From an uncultured bacterium (GTDB lineage: Bacteria; Verrucomicrobiota; Lentisphaeria; Victivallales; UBA1829), in the NCBI GenBank assembly GCA_900549415.1, contig URNX01000060.1, positions 1 to 17,145 of the forward strand: DNA of 17,145 bases, given 5' to 3'. A model generated the notes under the pieces. That model had not been told where the DNA came from, searched no databases, and saw only the letters and a list, made by a program, of their open reading frames with translations. Position 1 is the first letter of the stretch. Each line of letters opens with the position of its first letter. Positions 7,056-15,324 of the stretch are shown piece by piece. The position numbers and the translations under genes are program-made.

Positions 7056-8600
7056 GTGTTTAAGAAACTGATCGAATTCATCAAAAACGTGTTCGCCCCG
7101 GCAAAGCCCGCAAAGGCGTCTCACAAATCCTCTCCCCGAACAGCAGCCGGAAAAGGCGGAAATCAGCCGCGCAAACAAAAAAACAACCGGAACCGCGCAA
7201 AAAATCCGCAGCAAGCCCCGAAACCGCAGCCGAAAAAAGCGAAGAACGAACCGAAAAACAAGCAGCCGAAGGCTCCGAAGCCGCAGCCGCAGAAAACAGT
7301 CAACGCCCCCCAGCCTGCTCTCCCGATGCCCGAACTGATCGACATCGAACCCGCGGAAGGCAAAAAACGCTTCTGTGACATCGACCTTGCAAAAGAGGTT
7401 CTCGCCGGAACCCAGCAGCTCGGATTCAAATACTGTTCCGTCATCCAGGAAAAATGTCTCCCCTACGCCGTCGAAGGACGCGACCTCGCCGCTAAGGCGC
7501 AGACCGGAACCGGAAAAACAGCGGCATTCCTCGCCTCCTCCATGACGCGTCTTCTCCGCAATCCGAAAACCGACCGCAAGCCCAGAACCTGCCGGGTTCT
7601 CGTCCTCGAACCCACCCGTGAACTCGCCATGCAGATCGAAAAAGACGCCCAGGCGCTCGGCAAATACACCGGTCTCTACTGCAAAGCCATCTTCGGCGGA
7701 ATGGATTACAAGGAACAGCGCGACGCCATCAATTATCCCGTCGACATCCTCGCCGGAACTCCCGGCCGCATCATCGACTACAGCCGCAGCGGCGCCCTCG
7801 ACCTCTCCCAGACCGAAGTGCTCGTTATCGACGAAGCCGACCGCATGCTTGACATGGGCTTCATTCCGGACGTCCGCCGCATCGTCTCCAAACTTCCGCC
7901 CGCCGGACAGCGCCAGACCATGCTCTTCAGCGCCACGCTCGACCCGGAAATCCTGCGTCTCGTCGACAGCTGGCTCGTCAACCCGGTCTCCGTCGAAGCC
8001 GAACCGGAACATGTTGTCACCGACCTCATCGACCAGCACTTCTACGCGGTCTCCGGCGACAAGAAACTTGCTCTTCTCCTCTGGCTCATCAAACATGAAC
8101 CGATCGAACGCATGATTATCTTCGGAAACTGGAAACACAAAAACGCCGAGCTCGCCGAACAGCTCATTTCCTACGGAGTCGACTGCGAACAGCTCTCCGG
8201 TGACATTGCCCAGAACAAACGTATCCGCATCCTCGACCGCTTCAAGAGCGGCGAATGCAAAATTGTCGTCGCCACCGACGTCGCCGCCCGCGGCATCCAT
8301 GTTGACGGCATCTCGCATGTCGTCAATTACGATCTCCCCGAACAGGCGGAGGATTACGTCCACCGCATCGGACGCACCGGGCGCGCCGGCAAAAAGGGAA
8401 AAGCAATCTCCTTTGTCTGCGAATTCGGAGCTTATTATCTCCCCGCCATCGAGGAATATGCAGGGATCAAGGCTGTCACGGTTCAGCCGGAAGAAGAGGC
8501 GCTCGTCCTCCCAGAACGCGTAAAACCGCTCAGACACGCCGCCCGCCCGCATCACTCCGACCATTCGGGATCGCATCACAGCGGTTTCCGCAGACGGTGA
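7056..8600 (+). CDS. DEAD-box ATP-dependent RNA helicase (RhlB/RhlE-like)
   Basis: RNA-unwinding ATPase of superfamily 2, 514 aa. Motifs in order: motif I AQTGTGKT (148-155), Ia PTRELAMQ, Ib TPGR, II DEAD (259-262), III SAT (292-294), V ATDVAARGIHVDG and VI HRIGRTGR (436-443). Residues 1-12 (MFKKLIEFIKNV) are amphipathic, and about 13-90 form a basic Lys/Pro/Gln/Asn-rich disordered tail, probably RNA- or partner-binding; the C-terminus ends in a His/Arg/Ser-rich stretch. The start is GTG 7056 because no ATG precedes it in frame after the TGA at 6996; its ribosome site (GAAG, 7047-7050) is weak, so modest translation is likely. It is the first gene of a five-gene operon. RhlB versus RhlE cannot be settled by eye. 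Confidence 0.95.
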   Translation: MFKKLIEFIKNVFAPAKPAKASHKSSPRTAAGKGGNQPRKQKNNRNRAKNPQQAPKPQPKKAKNEPKNKQPKAPKPQPQKTVNAPQPALPMPELIDIEPAEGKKRFCDIDLAKEVLAGTQQLGFKYCSVIQEKCLPYAVEGRDLAAKAQTGTGKTAAFLASSMTRLLRNPKTDRKPRTCRVLVLEPTRELAMQIEKDAQALGKYTGLYCKAIFGGMDYKEQRDAINYPVDILAGTPGRIIDYSRSGALDLSQTEVLVIDEADRMLDMGFIPDVRRIVSKLPPAGQRQTMLFSATLDPEILRLVDSWLVNPVSVEAEPEHVVTDLIDQHFYAVSGDKKLALLLWLIKHEPIERMIIFGNWKHKNAELAEQLISYGVDCEQLSGDIAQNKRIRILDRFKSGECKIVVATDVAARGIHVDGISHVVNYDLPEQAEDYVHRIGRTGRAGKKGKAISFVCEFGAYYLPAIEEYAGIKAVTVQPEEEALVLPERVKPLRHAARPHHSDHSGSHHSGFRRR

Positions 8601-8604
8601 CGCC

Positions 8605-9069
8605 ATGCCGCGACCGGAAATCCACATCGTTCTGGACCGTCTCCGCAGCGCCCACAACGTCGGCAACATCTTCCGTCTTGCCGATGCCGTCGGTGCAAAA
8701 GAAGTCGTCTGCTGCGGCTACACAGCCGCGCCGCCGCATCCGAAGCTCGTGAAGACGGCGATGGGAGCGGACAAAACCGTGCCTTTCCGTTCATTCCCCA
8801 CCGCCGCCGATGCGCTCCGCGAGCTCAAAGCGGAAGGCTGCAAAGCGGTCGCCGTTGAAACGCTCGAAACGGCGTGCGATGCCTGGAAGTTCGATTATCC
8901 GGAAAAAATTGCGCTTGTTCTCGGCAATGAAGCGCTCGGCATATCGCCCGACGCACTGGAGCTCTGCGACGCCGCAGTCTCCCTGCCGATGTTCGGAACC
9001 AAAGTCTCCATCAACGTCGGCAACTGCGCCGCCGTTGTTCTCTACATGATCGTTGCGAAAGGAGAGTGA
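8605..9069 (+). CDS. SpoU/TrmH-family tRNA/rRNA 2'-O-methyltransferase (TrmL-sized)
   Basis: AdoMet-dependent ribose methyltransferase of the trefoil-knot (SPOUT) fold, 154 aa. Motif 1 is SAHNVGNIFRLADA with N18 and R24, motif 2 is ALVLGNEALGIS, and motif 3 is LPMFGTKVSINVGN, which forms the knot that binds AdoMet. The single-domain length resembles TrmL, which modifies the wobble base of tRNA-Leu, but target choice in this family is not predictable from motifs, so no symbol is given. It starts 4 nt after the helicase stop with no clear ribosome site, which suggests translational coupling; pairing an RNA helicase with an RNA methyltransferase is functionally sensible. Confidence 0.93.
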   Translation: MPRPEIHIVLDRLRSAHNVGNIFRLADAVGAKEVVCCGYTAAPPHPKLVKTAMGADKTVPFRSFPTAADALRELKAEGCKAVAVETLETACDAWKFDYPEKIALVLGNEALGISPDALELCDAAVSLPMFGTKVSINVGNCAAVVLYMIVAKGE

Positions 9070-9072
9070 CGC

Positions 9073-9828
9073 ATGAAACTCGCCGTTGTCGGTCAGAATT
9101 CCCCCGCCCTCGCGGAACAGCTCAAAGCCCGCGGCATCGCACTCTGCGCCCCTGCAGACTCCGATCTGCTGATTCCATACGGCGGCGACGGCACACTTCT
9201 CGGAGCCGAGCGCGATTTTCCCGGCATCCGTAAATACCCGATCCGCGACGAGGAAACCGCCCCGCTCTGCGCAAAACACAAACTCGCTATTCAGCTCGAC
9301 GCCCTCTTCGCCGGTCAGCTCAAGCTCTCTCAGATCAAACGCCTCAAAGCCGAATTCGGCTCCGCGGAAATCTATGCGATGAACGATATTTTCATCCACA
9401 ACAAAAATAACGCCTCCGCCCTCCGCTACAAAATCTGGATCGACGGCGAACTTTACTCCCACGAAATTGTCGGTGACGGCGTGGGCGTTGCGACGGTTCA
9501 CGGCTCAACCGCCTACTTCCGGAGCATTACACACAGCGTCTTCCGTGTCGGCATCGGACTCGCCTTCAGCAACAGCACGGAACTTGTCAATCACATGATC
9601 CTTCCCGAAACCTCCGAAGTCCGCGTCAAAATCAACCGCGGTCCCGGCGAAATGGTTGCGGACAATTACACGCATCCTGTCCTCATGCAGGTCGGTGATG
9701 AATGCCGCATCAGCCTTTCCAAAGAGGCGTCGGAATTTCTCGGCATGGACATCTTCATGTGTCCCGAATGCCGTCACCTGCGCCACGAATACCGTCACTC
9801 GTTCTTCAAACCGGAGGGTACAAAATGA
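9073..9828 (+). CDS. nadK: NAD kinase, divergent, with Cys/His-rich C-terminal tail
   Basis: Phosphorylates NAD to NADP in the cytoplasm. The nucleotide motif GGDGT is at residues 37-41, ND (104-105) stands where most family members have NE, and the second motif GDGVGVATVHGSTAY (134-148) replaces the common GDGLIVSTPTGSTAY. At 251 aa it is a little shorter than typical bacterial enzymes, with little before GGDGT. The tail CPECRHLRHEYRH (230-242) contains C230, C233, H235, H238 and H242, a possible metal site not standard for this family. ATG 9073 is 3 nt after the methyltransferase stop with AGGAG just upstream; its own TGA overlaps the coaB ATG (ATGA, 9825-9828). Confidence 0.9.
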   Translation: MKLAVVGQNSPALAEQLKARGIALCAPADSDLLIPYGGDGTLLGAERDFPGIRKYPIRDEETAPLCAKHKLAIQLDALFAGQLKLSQIKRLKAEFGSAEIYAMNDIFIHNKNNASALRYKIWIDGELYSHEIVGDGVGVATVHGSTAYFRSITHSVFRVGIGLAFSNSTELVNHMILPETSEVRVKINRGPGEMVADNYTHPVLMQVGDECRISLSKEASEFLGMDIFMCPECRHLRHEYRHSFFKPEGTK

Positions 9829-10451
9829 GAGTCGTCATCAGCGCCGGTCCAACCCGCGAAGCGATTGACCCCGTTCGCTTCATCACCAACCGCTCAACCG
9901 GAAAGATGGGCTATGCACTTGCGGCGGCCACCGTTGCGCGCGGACTCGAAACCGTTCTTGTATCGGGTCCCGTCGCCCTGACACCGCCCGCCGGACTCTT
10001 CCGTTTTGACGGCGTTGAAACCGCCGCCCAGATGTCCGAAACCATGAAGCGGGAAGCCGCCGAAGCGGATCTGATCATCATGTGCGCCGCCGTTGCCGAT
10101 TTCCGCCCGAAACGCATTGCTCCGCTCAAAATCAAAAAACACTCCGCGGAAATGATTCTGGAGCTCGAACCGACCGAAGACGTTCTGCTCGCCCTCGGTT
10201 CCATGAAGCGTCCGGAACAGACGCTCGTCGGGTTCGCCGCGGAAACGGATTCCATCGAACAGAACGCGCTCGACAAGATGCGCCGCAAGAATCTCGACTG
10301 GATTGCCGCGAACAAAGTCGGCGTACCCGGACAGGGCTTCGAATCGGAAAACAACGCCGTTGTCCTCTATTCAAAAAACGGAGACAAACACGTCCTTCCG
10401 CTTGATTCCAAATCCCGGATAGCGGAACAGATACTGCAAATTATTTTATGA
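9825..10451 (+). CDS. coaB: Phosphopantothenate-cysteine ligase, stand-alone CoaB
   Basis: Second of the two activities usually fused in bacterial Dfp/CoaBC: it joins cysteine to 4'-phosphopantothenate on the route to coenzyme A. The 208 residues begin with ISAGPTREAIDPVRFITN and RSTGKMG, the nucleotide-binding start of the CoaB fold, and include MCAAVADFRPK, GFAAETDS and AANKVGVPGQGF. No CoaC (flavin decarboxylase) domain precedes it, so coaC must lie elsewhere. ATG 9825 was chosen because it overlaps the nadK stop as ATGA and has GGAGGG (9813-9818) upstream; the frame is open further back, but that stretch lies inside nadK. It sits in a cofactor-synthesis pair (NADP, CoA) within the helicase operon. 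Confidence 0.93.
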   Translation: MRVVISAGPTREAIDPVRFITNRSTGKMGYALAAATVARGLETVLVSGPVALTPPAGLFRFDGVETAAQMSETMKREAAEADLIIMCAAVADFRPKRIAPLKIKKHSAEMILELEPTEDVLLALGSMKRPEQTLVGFAAETDSIEQNALDKMRRKNLDWIAANKVGVPGQGFESENNAVVLYSKNGDKHVLPLDSKSRIAEQILQIIL

Positions 10452-10459
10452 GGTGAAGC

Positions 10460-12520
10460 ATGAAACTGCGCAGGATTCTTCTGATCACCGGCGCAAGCGC
10501 CCTGCTCCTGCTGCTCGGCGCATGCGCGACGAAACCCGACTACAGCACGCCCTGCCAGGCGGATTTTTCCGGCAACGCCTGGACTCTCTCCGATGCAGAG
10601 GAACAGCTCGGCGGAAACGATCCCATCGAAGGATTCAACCGTTCGATGTTCTGCGTCAACGACGTCTTCATGCAGTATCTGGTCTGGCCAGTTTCATGGG
10701 TCTACGGTTCCATCCTTCCCGAACAGGTGATCCGCCGCATCGACATGGCGTCCGACAACCTTGCCTTCCCCGGCCGCATGGTCAGCTGTTTCCTTCAGGC
10801 GAAATTCAAACACGGCGGAACTGAATTTCTGCGTTTCCTGACCAACTCCACCATCGGTATTGCCGGCTTCTTCGATCCCGCCGACGCCTGGTTCAACCTC
10901 AAACGCCGCCACGAAAACATGGGTCATGCCTTCGCCTCCTGGGGAATCGGTCCCGGCTGTCTCCTCGTTCTTCCGGGCTCCATGGCGACAAACCCGCGCG
11001 ACCAGATCGGACTTCTCTTCGACTCCGCGCTTGACATCAAAATCGTCATTCCGTATGCGGGAACCATCAGCAGTGTAAACCGCATCATCCGCAGCTACGA
11101 CTCCTACAACGCGCTCACCGAAAGCAGCGCGGACGTCTACGAAACCTTCAAACTCGCCATGCTTGCCATGCGCTACGGCCAGCTCCGCGATCTCGCCGAC
11201 CTCACTCCTCCGGAACACAAGCCCGGTCCCTATCGCCCCTCTGTCCGCGAAAACGCCATCCGGACCGCCCGTTACTTCCATCCGGAAAACGAATACAACG
11301 ACACCCTCCGTGTCGCGCTTTTCACCATGCAGAACAACGATCAGAGCTGGTGGATCAAAACGTCGCTTTGGAACACAGATTTCATTATGAAGAGCTCCAA
11401 ACGCTCCATCCGCTTCTCCGACAATCTGCCGCGGATGCGCTACCGGCTCTGGGACAAGACGACGAACAACACGCTCGCCGTCATCATCCCCGGCGTGGGC
11501 ACGCACTACACAGGCACAACCATCAGCGCGCTCGCCGAACTGCTGAACGACAACGGGTACGCCGTCGCCGCCATGAGCAACTCCATGAACTGGGCGTTTG
11601 CGGACTCCGCCGGACTCAAAGCCCCCGGCTACGCGCCGGAAGACGCCGCAAAGGTGCGCGAAGCCATTCAGAAGATGCTCGCGGACATCCGCGACAATAC
11701 GGAACTGCGCGACTTCGACGTTGTCCTTGTCGGCTACTCGCTTGGAGCTCTTCACACACTCAAAATTGCGGAAATGGAACAGAAAGCCTCTCTGCTCGGT
11801 GCGAAGCGTTACCTTGCGATCAACCCGCCGGTCGATATACTCAAATCCATGAACCGTTTCGATGCGCTCGCGAATCTCTCCAAAGACTGGAACCGCACGG
11901 AATTTTTCCGGAACACGGAAGATGTGATGATGCGTTTTCTTCCGCTCGTCATGCAGCGCCGCACGTTTGCCCCCCTGCTCTCCCCCGAAGCGCTGGCAGC
12001 GGAAAACGAACGCCGCGCCGGACTTGAGAAACCGCTTCCTCCGCTTGTCCAGCCGGAGATGCGGACAGGGCTGACGAAGCTTCAGTCTTCCATTCTGATC
12101 GGGCTTTCCTTCCGCATGACGATGCGCGAGCTCATGATGACGCTTGTCCGCAACGGCCGGGCCCCGCGCGGCGCGGTTTACACGCCGTGGTCGTGGTTCA
12201 ACCGCACGGGACTTTACAGCGAGCTTGACGACATCAGCGGCATGCAGTATGTCCGCCGCTTCATACTTCCTTATTACAAAGACAAAACAGTAGAACAGCT
12301 TCAATATGAATCGAGTCTTTATTCAAGCGTCCCCGCTCTCAAATCCGAACCGAAAATCCGCGTCCTGCACAACGCGGACGATCTGATTCTGGACTCCTCC
12401 GAGCGCGATTTTCTGGACTCTCTTTTCGGTTCCCGTCTCACCTGGTTTGACTGCGGCGGTCACATGGGCAATCTCTACCTGAAAGAATATCAGGACACCC
12501 TGCTTAAGCAGCTGGAATAA
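10460..12520 (+). CDS. Lipoprotein fusion: MlaA (VacJ) domain plus alpha/beta hydrolase
   Basis: The signal peptide ends in the lipobox LGAC with lipidated C22. Residues about 50-240 match MlaA/VacJ: DPIEGFNRSMFCVNDVF (54-70), a FLQAKFKHGGTEFLRFLTNSTIG-like block, and the GHAFASWGIGPGCLLVLPG segment (155-173). MlaA is the outer-membrane subunit of the Mla system that removes surface-exposed phospholipid. After a linker, residues about 335-686 form an alpha/beta hydrolase: strand plus oxyanion turn VIIPGVGTH (341-349), nucleophile elbow GYSLG with S427, acid D640 or D641 in HNADDLIL, and H668 in CGGHMGN. Typical MlaA is about 250 aa, so this is a true fusion with an intact triad. The hydrolase substrate is unknown; phospholipase or lysophospholipase is an inference. 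GAGGTGA (10450-10456) overlaps the coaB stop. The gene ends immediately against dnaG. Confidence 0.9.
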   Translation: MKLRRILLITGASALLLLLGACATKPDYSTPCQADFSGNAWTLSDAEEQLGGNDPIEGFNRSMFCVNDVFMQYLVWPVSWVYGSILPEQVIRRIDMASDNLAFPGRMVSCFLQAKFKHGGTEFLRFLTNSTIGIAGFFDPADAWFNLKRRHENMGHAFASWGIGPGCLLVLPGSMATNPRDQIGLLFDSALDIKIVIPYAGTISSVNRIIRSYDSYNALTESSADVYETFKLAMLAMRYGQLRDLADLTPPEHKPGPYRPSVRENAIRTARYFHPENEYNDTLRVALFTMQNNDQSWWIKTSLWNTDFIMKSSKRSIRFSDNLPRMRYRLWDKTTNNTLAVIIPGVGTHYTGTTISALAELLNDNGYAVAAMSNSMNWAFADSAGLKAPGYAPEDAAKVREAIQKMLADIRDNTELRDFDVVLVGYSLGALHTLKIAEMEQKASLLGAKRYLAINPPVDILKSMNRFDALANLSKDWNRTEFFRNTEDVMMRFLPLVMQRRTFAPLLSPEALAAENERRAGLEKPLPPLVQPEMRTGLTKLQSSILIGLSFRMTMRELMMTLVRNGRAPRGAVYTPWSWFNRTGLYSELDDISGMQYVRRFILPYYKDKTVEQLQYESSLYSSVPALKSEPKIRVLHNADDLILDSSERDFLDSLFGSRLTWFDCGGHMGNLYLKEYQDTLLKQLE

Positions 12521-14467
12521 TCAGAACTCCACCGGCGGGGGAACCGGGGTATCATCCTCTTCCGGCGGCAGGGGCGGCTCGGGACCAAGTGGATTGCGGA
12601 TGGAACAGGCACACGCACGGCGGCGGCTCAGTTCAAAAAGCTCTTTCACCAGCTCCATACGGCGGGGATCCTGCGGCGACGCCAGACGCAGAGCTTCCGT
12701 TTTCTCACGGATCAGCACATTCAGTCGATACAGATTGATGGCCCGCAGACAATCCTTCAAAGTCCGGTGCACATAACGTTTCGGGAGCGGCTCGGCAAGA
12801 GGCTCGCGCATTAACAGAGCGGAAAGATCGTTGTCAATCGGCCGCTCCGCGTACCGGGCAAGAATACGGTTCGGGGCATCACTCCATTCATCCAGCATTT
12901 TCGACTGAATCACATCGTCGATTGCGCGCGCATATTCGGAGGAATCCAGCAGATCCGGCTGGACTTCGCGCGAAACAATTTCCGCGGCATACTCATCCGC
13001 AAGTATGCAGTCGAGCATCGCATACAACGCTTTGCGGTAACGTTCTGCATCCGGATCCTTCTTCGGTTCGGGCGGACGGATCACCTGCTCCGCCGGTGTC
13101 GGACGCGGATACATGCTTTCCCGGTTCTGCTCACGGTTCCGCCTGGAAATCACGCGCGACATCTCGTGCTGAAGCGCCCCCTGATCCAGATTCATTTGGC
13201 GCGACAGCCACTCGATATACGCCGCCTTCGCCGCATCGCTCTCCAGTACGGAAATAAACTGGAGCATCTGCTCCGCCGTCGCCGCCTTGCCGGCGGGCGA
13301 ATCTCCGTTCTCTCCGTTCAGATACGCAAGAGAAAAATCAAAAAAATCGCGGGCGTTTTCAACTGCTCCGTCAATTGCTTCCGCTCCGGAATTGCGCATC
13401 AGTTCATCCGGGTCTTTCCCGCCCGGGAAGCGGATGACTTTCAGCGCGAATCCGCGGGGAAGCGCAAGTTCCGCCGCACGGAACACCGCCTTCGTTCCGG
13501 CCCCGTCGGAGTCGAACGCCAGATAAAGCGTGTCCGTATAGCGTTTGAGCATTGTCGCCTGCTCCTCGGTGAATGCGGTTCCCTGCGGAGCAACTGCATT
13601 GGTGTGTCCGGCGCGATGCATCGCAATGACATCCAGCTGACCTTCACAAAGAATGGCGAACCCTTTTTTCCCCATCTCCTGACGCGCGAAGTGAAGCGCA
13701 TAGAGAATGCGCCCTTTTTTGAAAACGGGGGTTTCCGGGCTGTTGACATATTTCGCCCCCTTGAAATCCTTTTCAATCGTGCGGGCGCTGAAACCGACGA
13801 CCCGCCCCTGCTCGTTCCAGATCGGAAACATCAAACGGTTGCGGAAACGGTCATAAATTTTCGGAGGGCTGTCATCGGTCCGGATCGCGATTCCGGCGGT
13901 GACGATTTCCTCTTCGGAAAACCCTTCGCGGCGGGCGTAATTCATCCCGGCGTCCCAGCTGTCCGGCGCGGCTCCGATTCCGAATTTCGCCACAATTTCA
14001 GGCGGAAGCTGGCGGGTCTTGAGGTACTCCGCGACCGGCGACGAGGAGCTTTCGTTCAGACGCGCGGCGTACCATGCCTGCATTTTTTCGTGCAGGATGT
14101 AAAGACGCTCTTTGTAGCTTGTGCGCGGTTCGGGAGAGCGTCCATCACGCGGACGGCTCCGCCACGCATCGTCTTCCGGAATGTAAATCTGATACTTGTT
14201 TGCAAGTATCATGACGGCGTTCGGAAAATCGACGTTCTCGCGCTCCATGATGAACGTGATCACATTCCCGTGTTTGCCGCAGCCGAAGCAGTGATACCAT
14301 TGCCGCTGCGGATTGACGACGAACGACGGCGTTTTCTCGTTATGGAACGGGCAGCACGCCTTGAAGTCGCGTCCCATCTTCTTGAGGGGAATATAAGAAT
14401 TGATCACATCCACAATGTCGGCCTGAAGGCGGACCTGGTCAATGACCTCCTGTGGAATGTGCGGCAT
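12521..14467 (-). CDS. dnaG: DNA primase
   Basis: Makes RNA primers at the replication fork, 648 aa, full family length. The N-terminal CHC2 zinc finger has C39, H42, C60 and C63 (CCPFHNEKTPSF, YHCFGCGKHGN). The Toprim catalytic core has E275 in CEGQLDV and D319/D321 in DSDGAG, followed by KDPDE (351-355). The C-terminal part (about 480-620) corresponds to the helicase-interaction domain and is poorly conserved; the last ~25 residues are a Pro/Glu-rich tail (PLPPEEDDTPVPPPVEF). It starts 1 nt after the stop of the TPR lipoprotein gene, so the two share a transcript, and stops directly against the convergent MlaA-fusion gene. Confidence 0.97.
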   Translation of the reverse strand: MPHIPQEVIDQVRLQADIVDVINSYIPLKKMGRDFKACCPFHNEKTPSFVVNPQRQWYHCFGCGKHGNVITFIMERENVDFPNAVMILANKYQIYIPEDDAWRSRPRDGRSPEPRTSYKERLYILHEKMQAWYAARLNESSSSPVAEYLKTRQLPPEIVAKFGIGAAPDSWDAGMNYARREGFSEEEIVTAGIAIRTDDSPPKIYDRFRNRLMFPIWNEQGRVVGFSARTIEKDFKGAKYVNSPETPVFKKGRILYALHFARQEMGKKGFAILCEGQLDVIAMHRAGHTNAVAPQGTAFTEEQATMLKRYTDTLYLAFDSDGAGTKAVFRAAELALPRGFALKVIRFPGGKDPDELMRNSGAEAIDGAVENARDFFDFSLAYLNGENGDSPAGKAATAEQMLQFISVLESDAAKAAYIEWLSRQMNLDQGALQHEMSRVISRRNREQNRESMYPRPTPAEQVIRPPEPKKDPDAERYRKALYAMLDCILADEYAAEIVSREVQPDLLDSSEYARAIDDVIQSKMLDEWSDAPNRILARYAERPIDNDLSALLMREPLAEPLPKRYVHRTLKDCLRAINLYRLNVLIREKTEALRLASPQDPRRMELVKELFELSRRRACACSIRNPLGPEPPLPPEEDDTPVPPPVEF

Positions 14468-14468
14468 T

Positions 14469-15227
14469 TTATTTCAATACCTTGAGTCTCTTTTCCACGG
14501 CGGAGCGGGTCGGGCTCATGGAGGAGTTCTGCTGCGTCATATTGAGAAAACGCGTGTAGAGCCTGCGAGCTTCCGCTTTGTTGTGCATATGGACATCAAA
14601 ATAGATCGCAAGATTCAGCAGCAGGGTCGGGTTGTCGCGACGCAGAGTGTAGGCATAGTTGAGGTAATCTTTCGCTCTGGGTGCATTGCGTTCAGAAAAG
14701 AGATAATACATTCCGAGTTCGCTCCACGGAACCGGATTCTTGGCAAACTGCGGATTTCTTGCAAGACGAGAATAGTAGATCCGGACATCCTGTCCGTTCT
14801 GCAGCATAACGGCGGCCTGGGCGAGGAGAATCAGCGGATCGGAAGCGTTCGGGCGCAGTGTCAATGCCGCACGGAGCGGAGCAACGCAGGAATCGTATTT
14901 TTTCTTTTCGTAAAGCAGACGCCCCTTGGTGTACTGCGCAAAATAGTTTGCTTCATCGATGCTGACCGCTTTTGAGATTTCATCGAGTGCGCCATCCGAA
15001 TCGCCGGTATTTTCGAGTGTAAGGGCATTGAGAATCAGCGCATTGACATTGGAGGGAACGAGTTTGACTGCGCGTTTTGCATATTCGCGGGCTTTCTCCC
15101 AGTCGCCATTCTGAGCGGCAGTGGTCCCGCGATCCAGCAGTTCATCAATGGAAAGTTTTTCCCCGCGGCATGCAGAGAGGATCAGCACGGCTGAAAACGC
15201 CAGCACCAGACAAAAAGACTTCTTCAT
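14469..15227 (-). CDS. TPR-repeat lipoprotein
   Basis: Residues 1-20 are a lipoprotein signal (MKKSFCLVLAF... LSAC) with lipidated C20. The rest of the 252 residues are consecutive tetratricopeptide helices: GDWEKAREYAKRAVKLVPSN, then GDSDGALDEISKAVSIDEAN, then KKYDSCVAPLRAALTLRPNA, with degenerate copies to about 230. TPR lipoproteins of this size scaffold envelope complexes; no partner is evident. GGGAGA lies about 8 nt before the ATG. dnaG follows after 1 nt, so expression is probably coupled to primase, although the functions look unrelated. Confidence 0.85.
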   Translation of the reverse strand: MKKSFCLVLAFSAVLILSACRGEKLSIDELLDRGTTAAQNGDWEKAREYAKRAVKLVPSNVNALILNALTLENTGDSDGALDEISKAVSIDEANYFAQYTKGRLLYEKKKYDSCVAPLRAALTLRPNASDPLILLAQAAVMLQNGQDVRIYYSRLARNPQFAKNPVPWSELGMYYLFSERNAPRAKDYLNYAYTLRRDNPTLLLNLAIYFDVHMHNKAEARRLYTRFLNMTQQNSSMSPTRSAVEKRLKVLK

Positions 15228-15296
15228 AAACCGTTCTCCCGGTGAGAGTTTTTCTGGACAATAAGTGTTATTCGCGGCCCGTCCATAGATTTAAGT

Positions 15297-15324
15297 AAAA
15301 TACCACGTTTTCGGAAAAAATCAA
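15297..15324 (-). promoter_or_regulatory. Weak candidate promoter for TPR lipoprotein-dnaG
   Basis: On the minus strand, TTGATT (15324-15319), a 16-nt spacer and TATTTT (15302-15297) resemble a sigma-70 promoter, with four of six matches in each box. It overlaps the palindrome and T tract behind tRNA-Arg. The 155 nt between the tRNA and the TPR gene offer no better candidate that I can see. Confidence 0.25.

Noticed and set aside
6966..8669. Antisense open frame of 567 codons opposite the helicase
   Set aside because: The sense strand has every DEAD-box motif in order; the antisense product matches nothing I recognise.
10694..12304. Antisense open frame of 536 codons opposite the MlaA-hydrolase gene
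   Set aside because: The sense strand carries the lipobox, MlaA motifs and catalytic triad; the antisense frame is a codon-bias shadow.
13166..14485. Plus-strand open frame of 439 codons across dnaG
   Set aside because: DnaG zinc finger and Toprim residues are clear on the minus strand; the plus frame has no domain signature.
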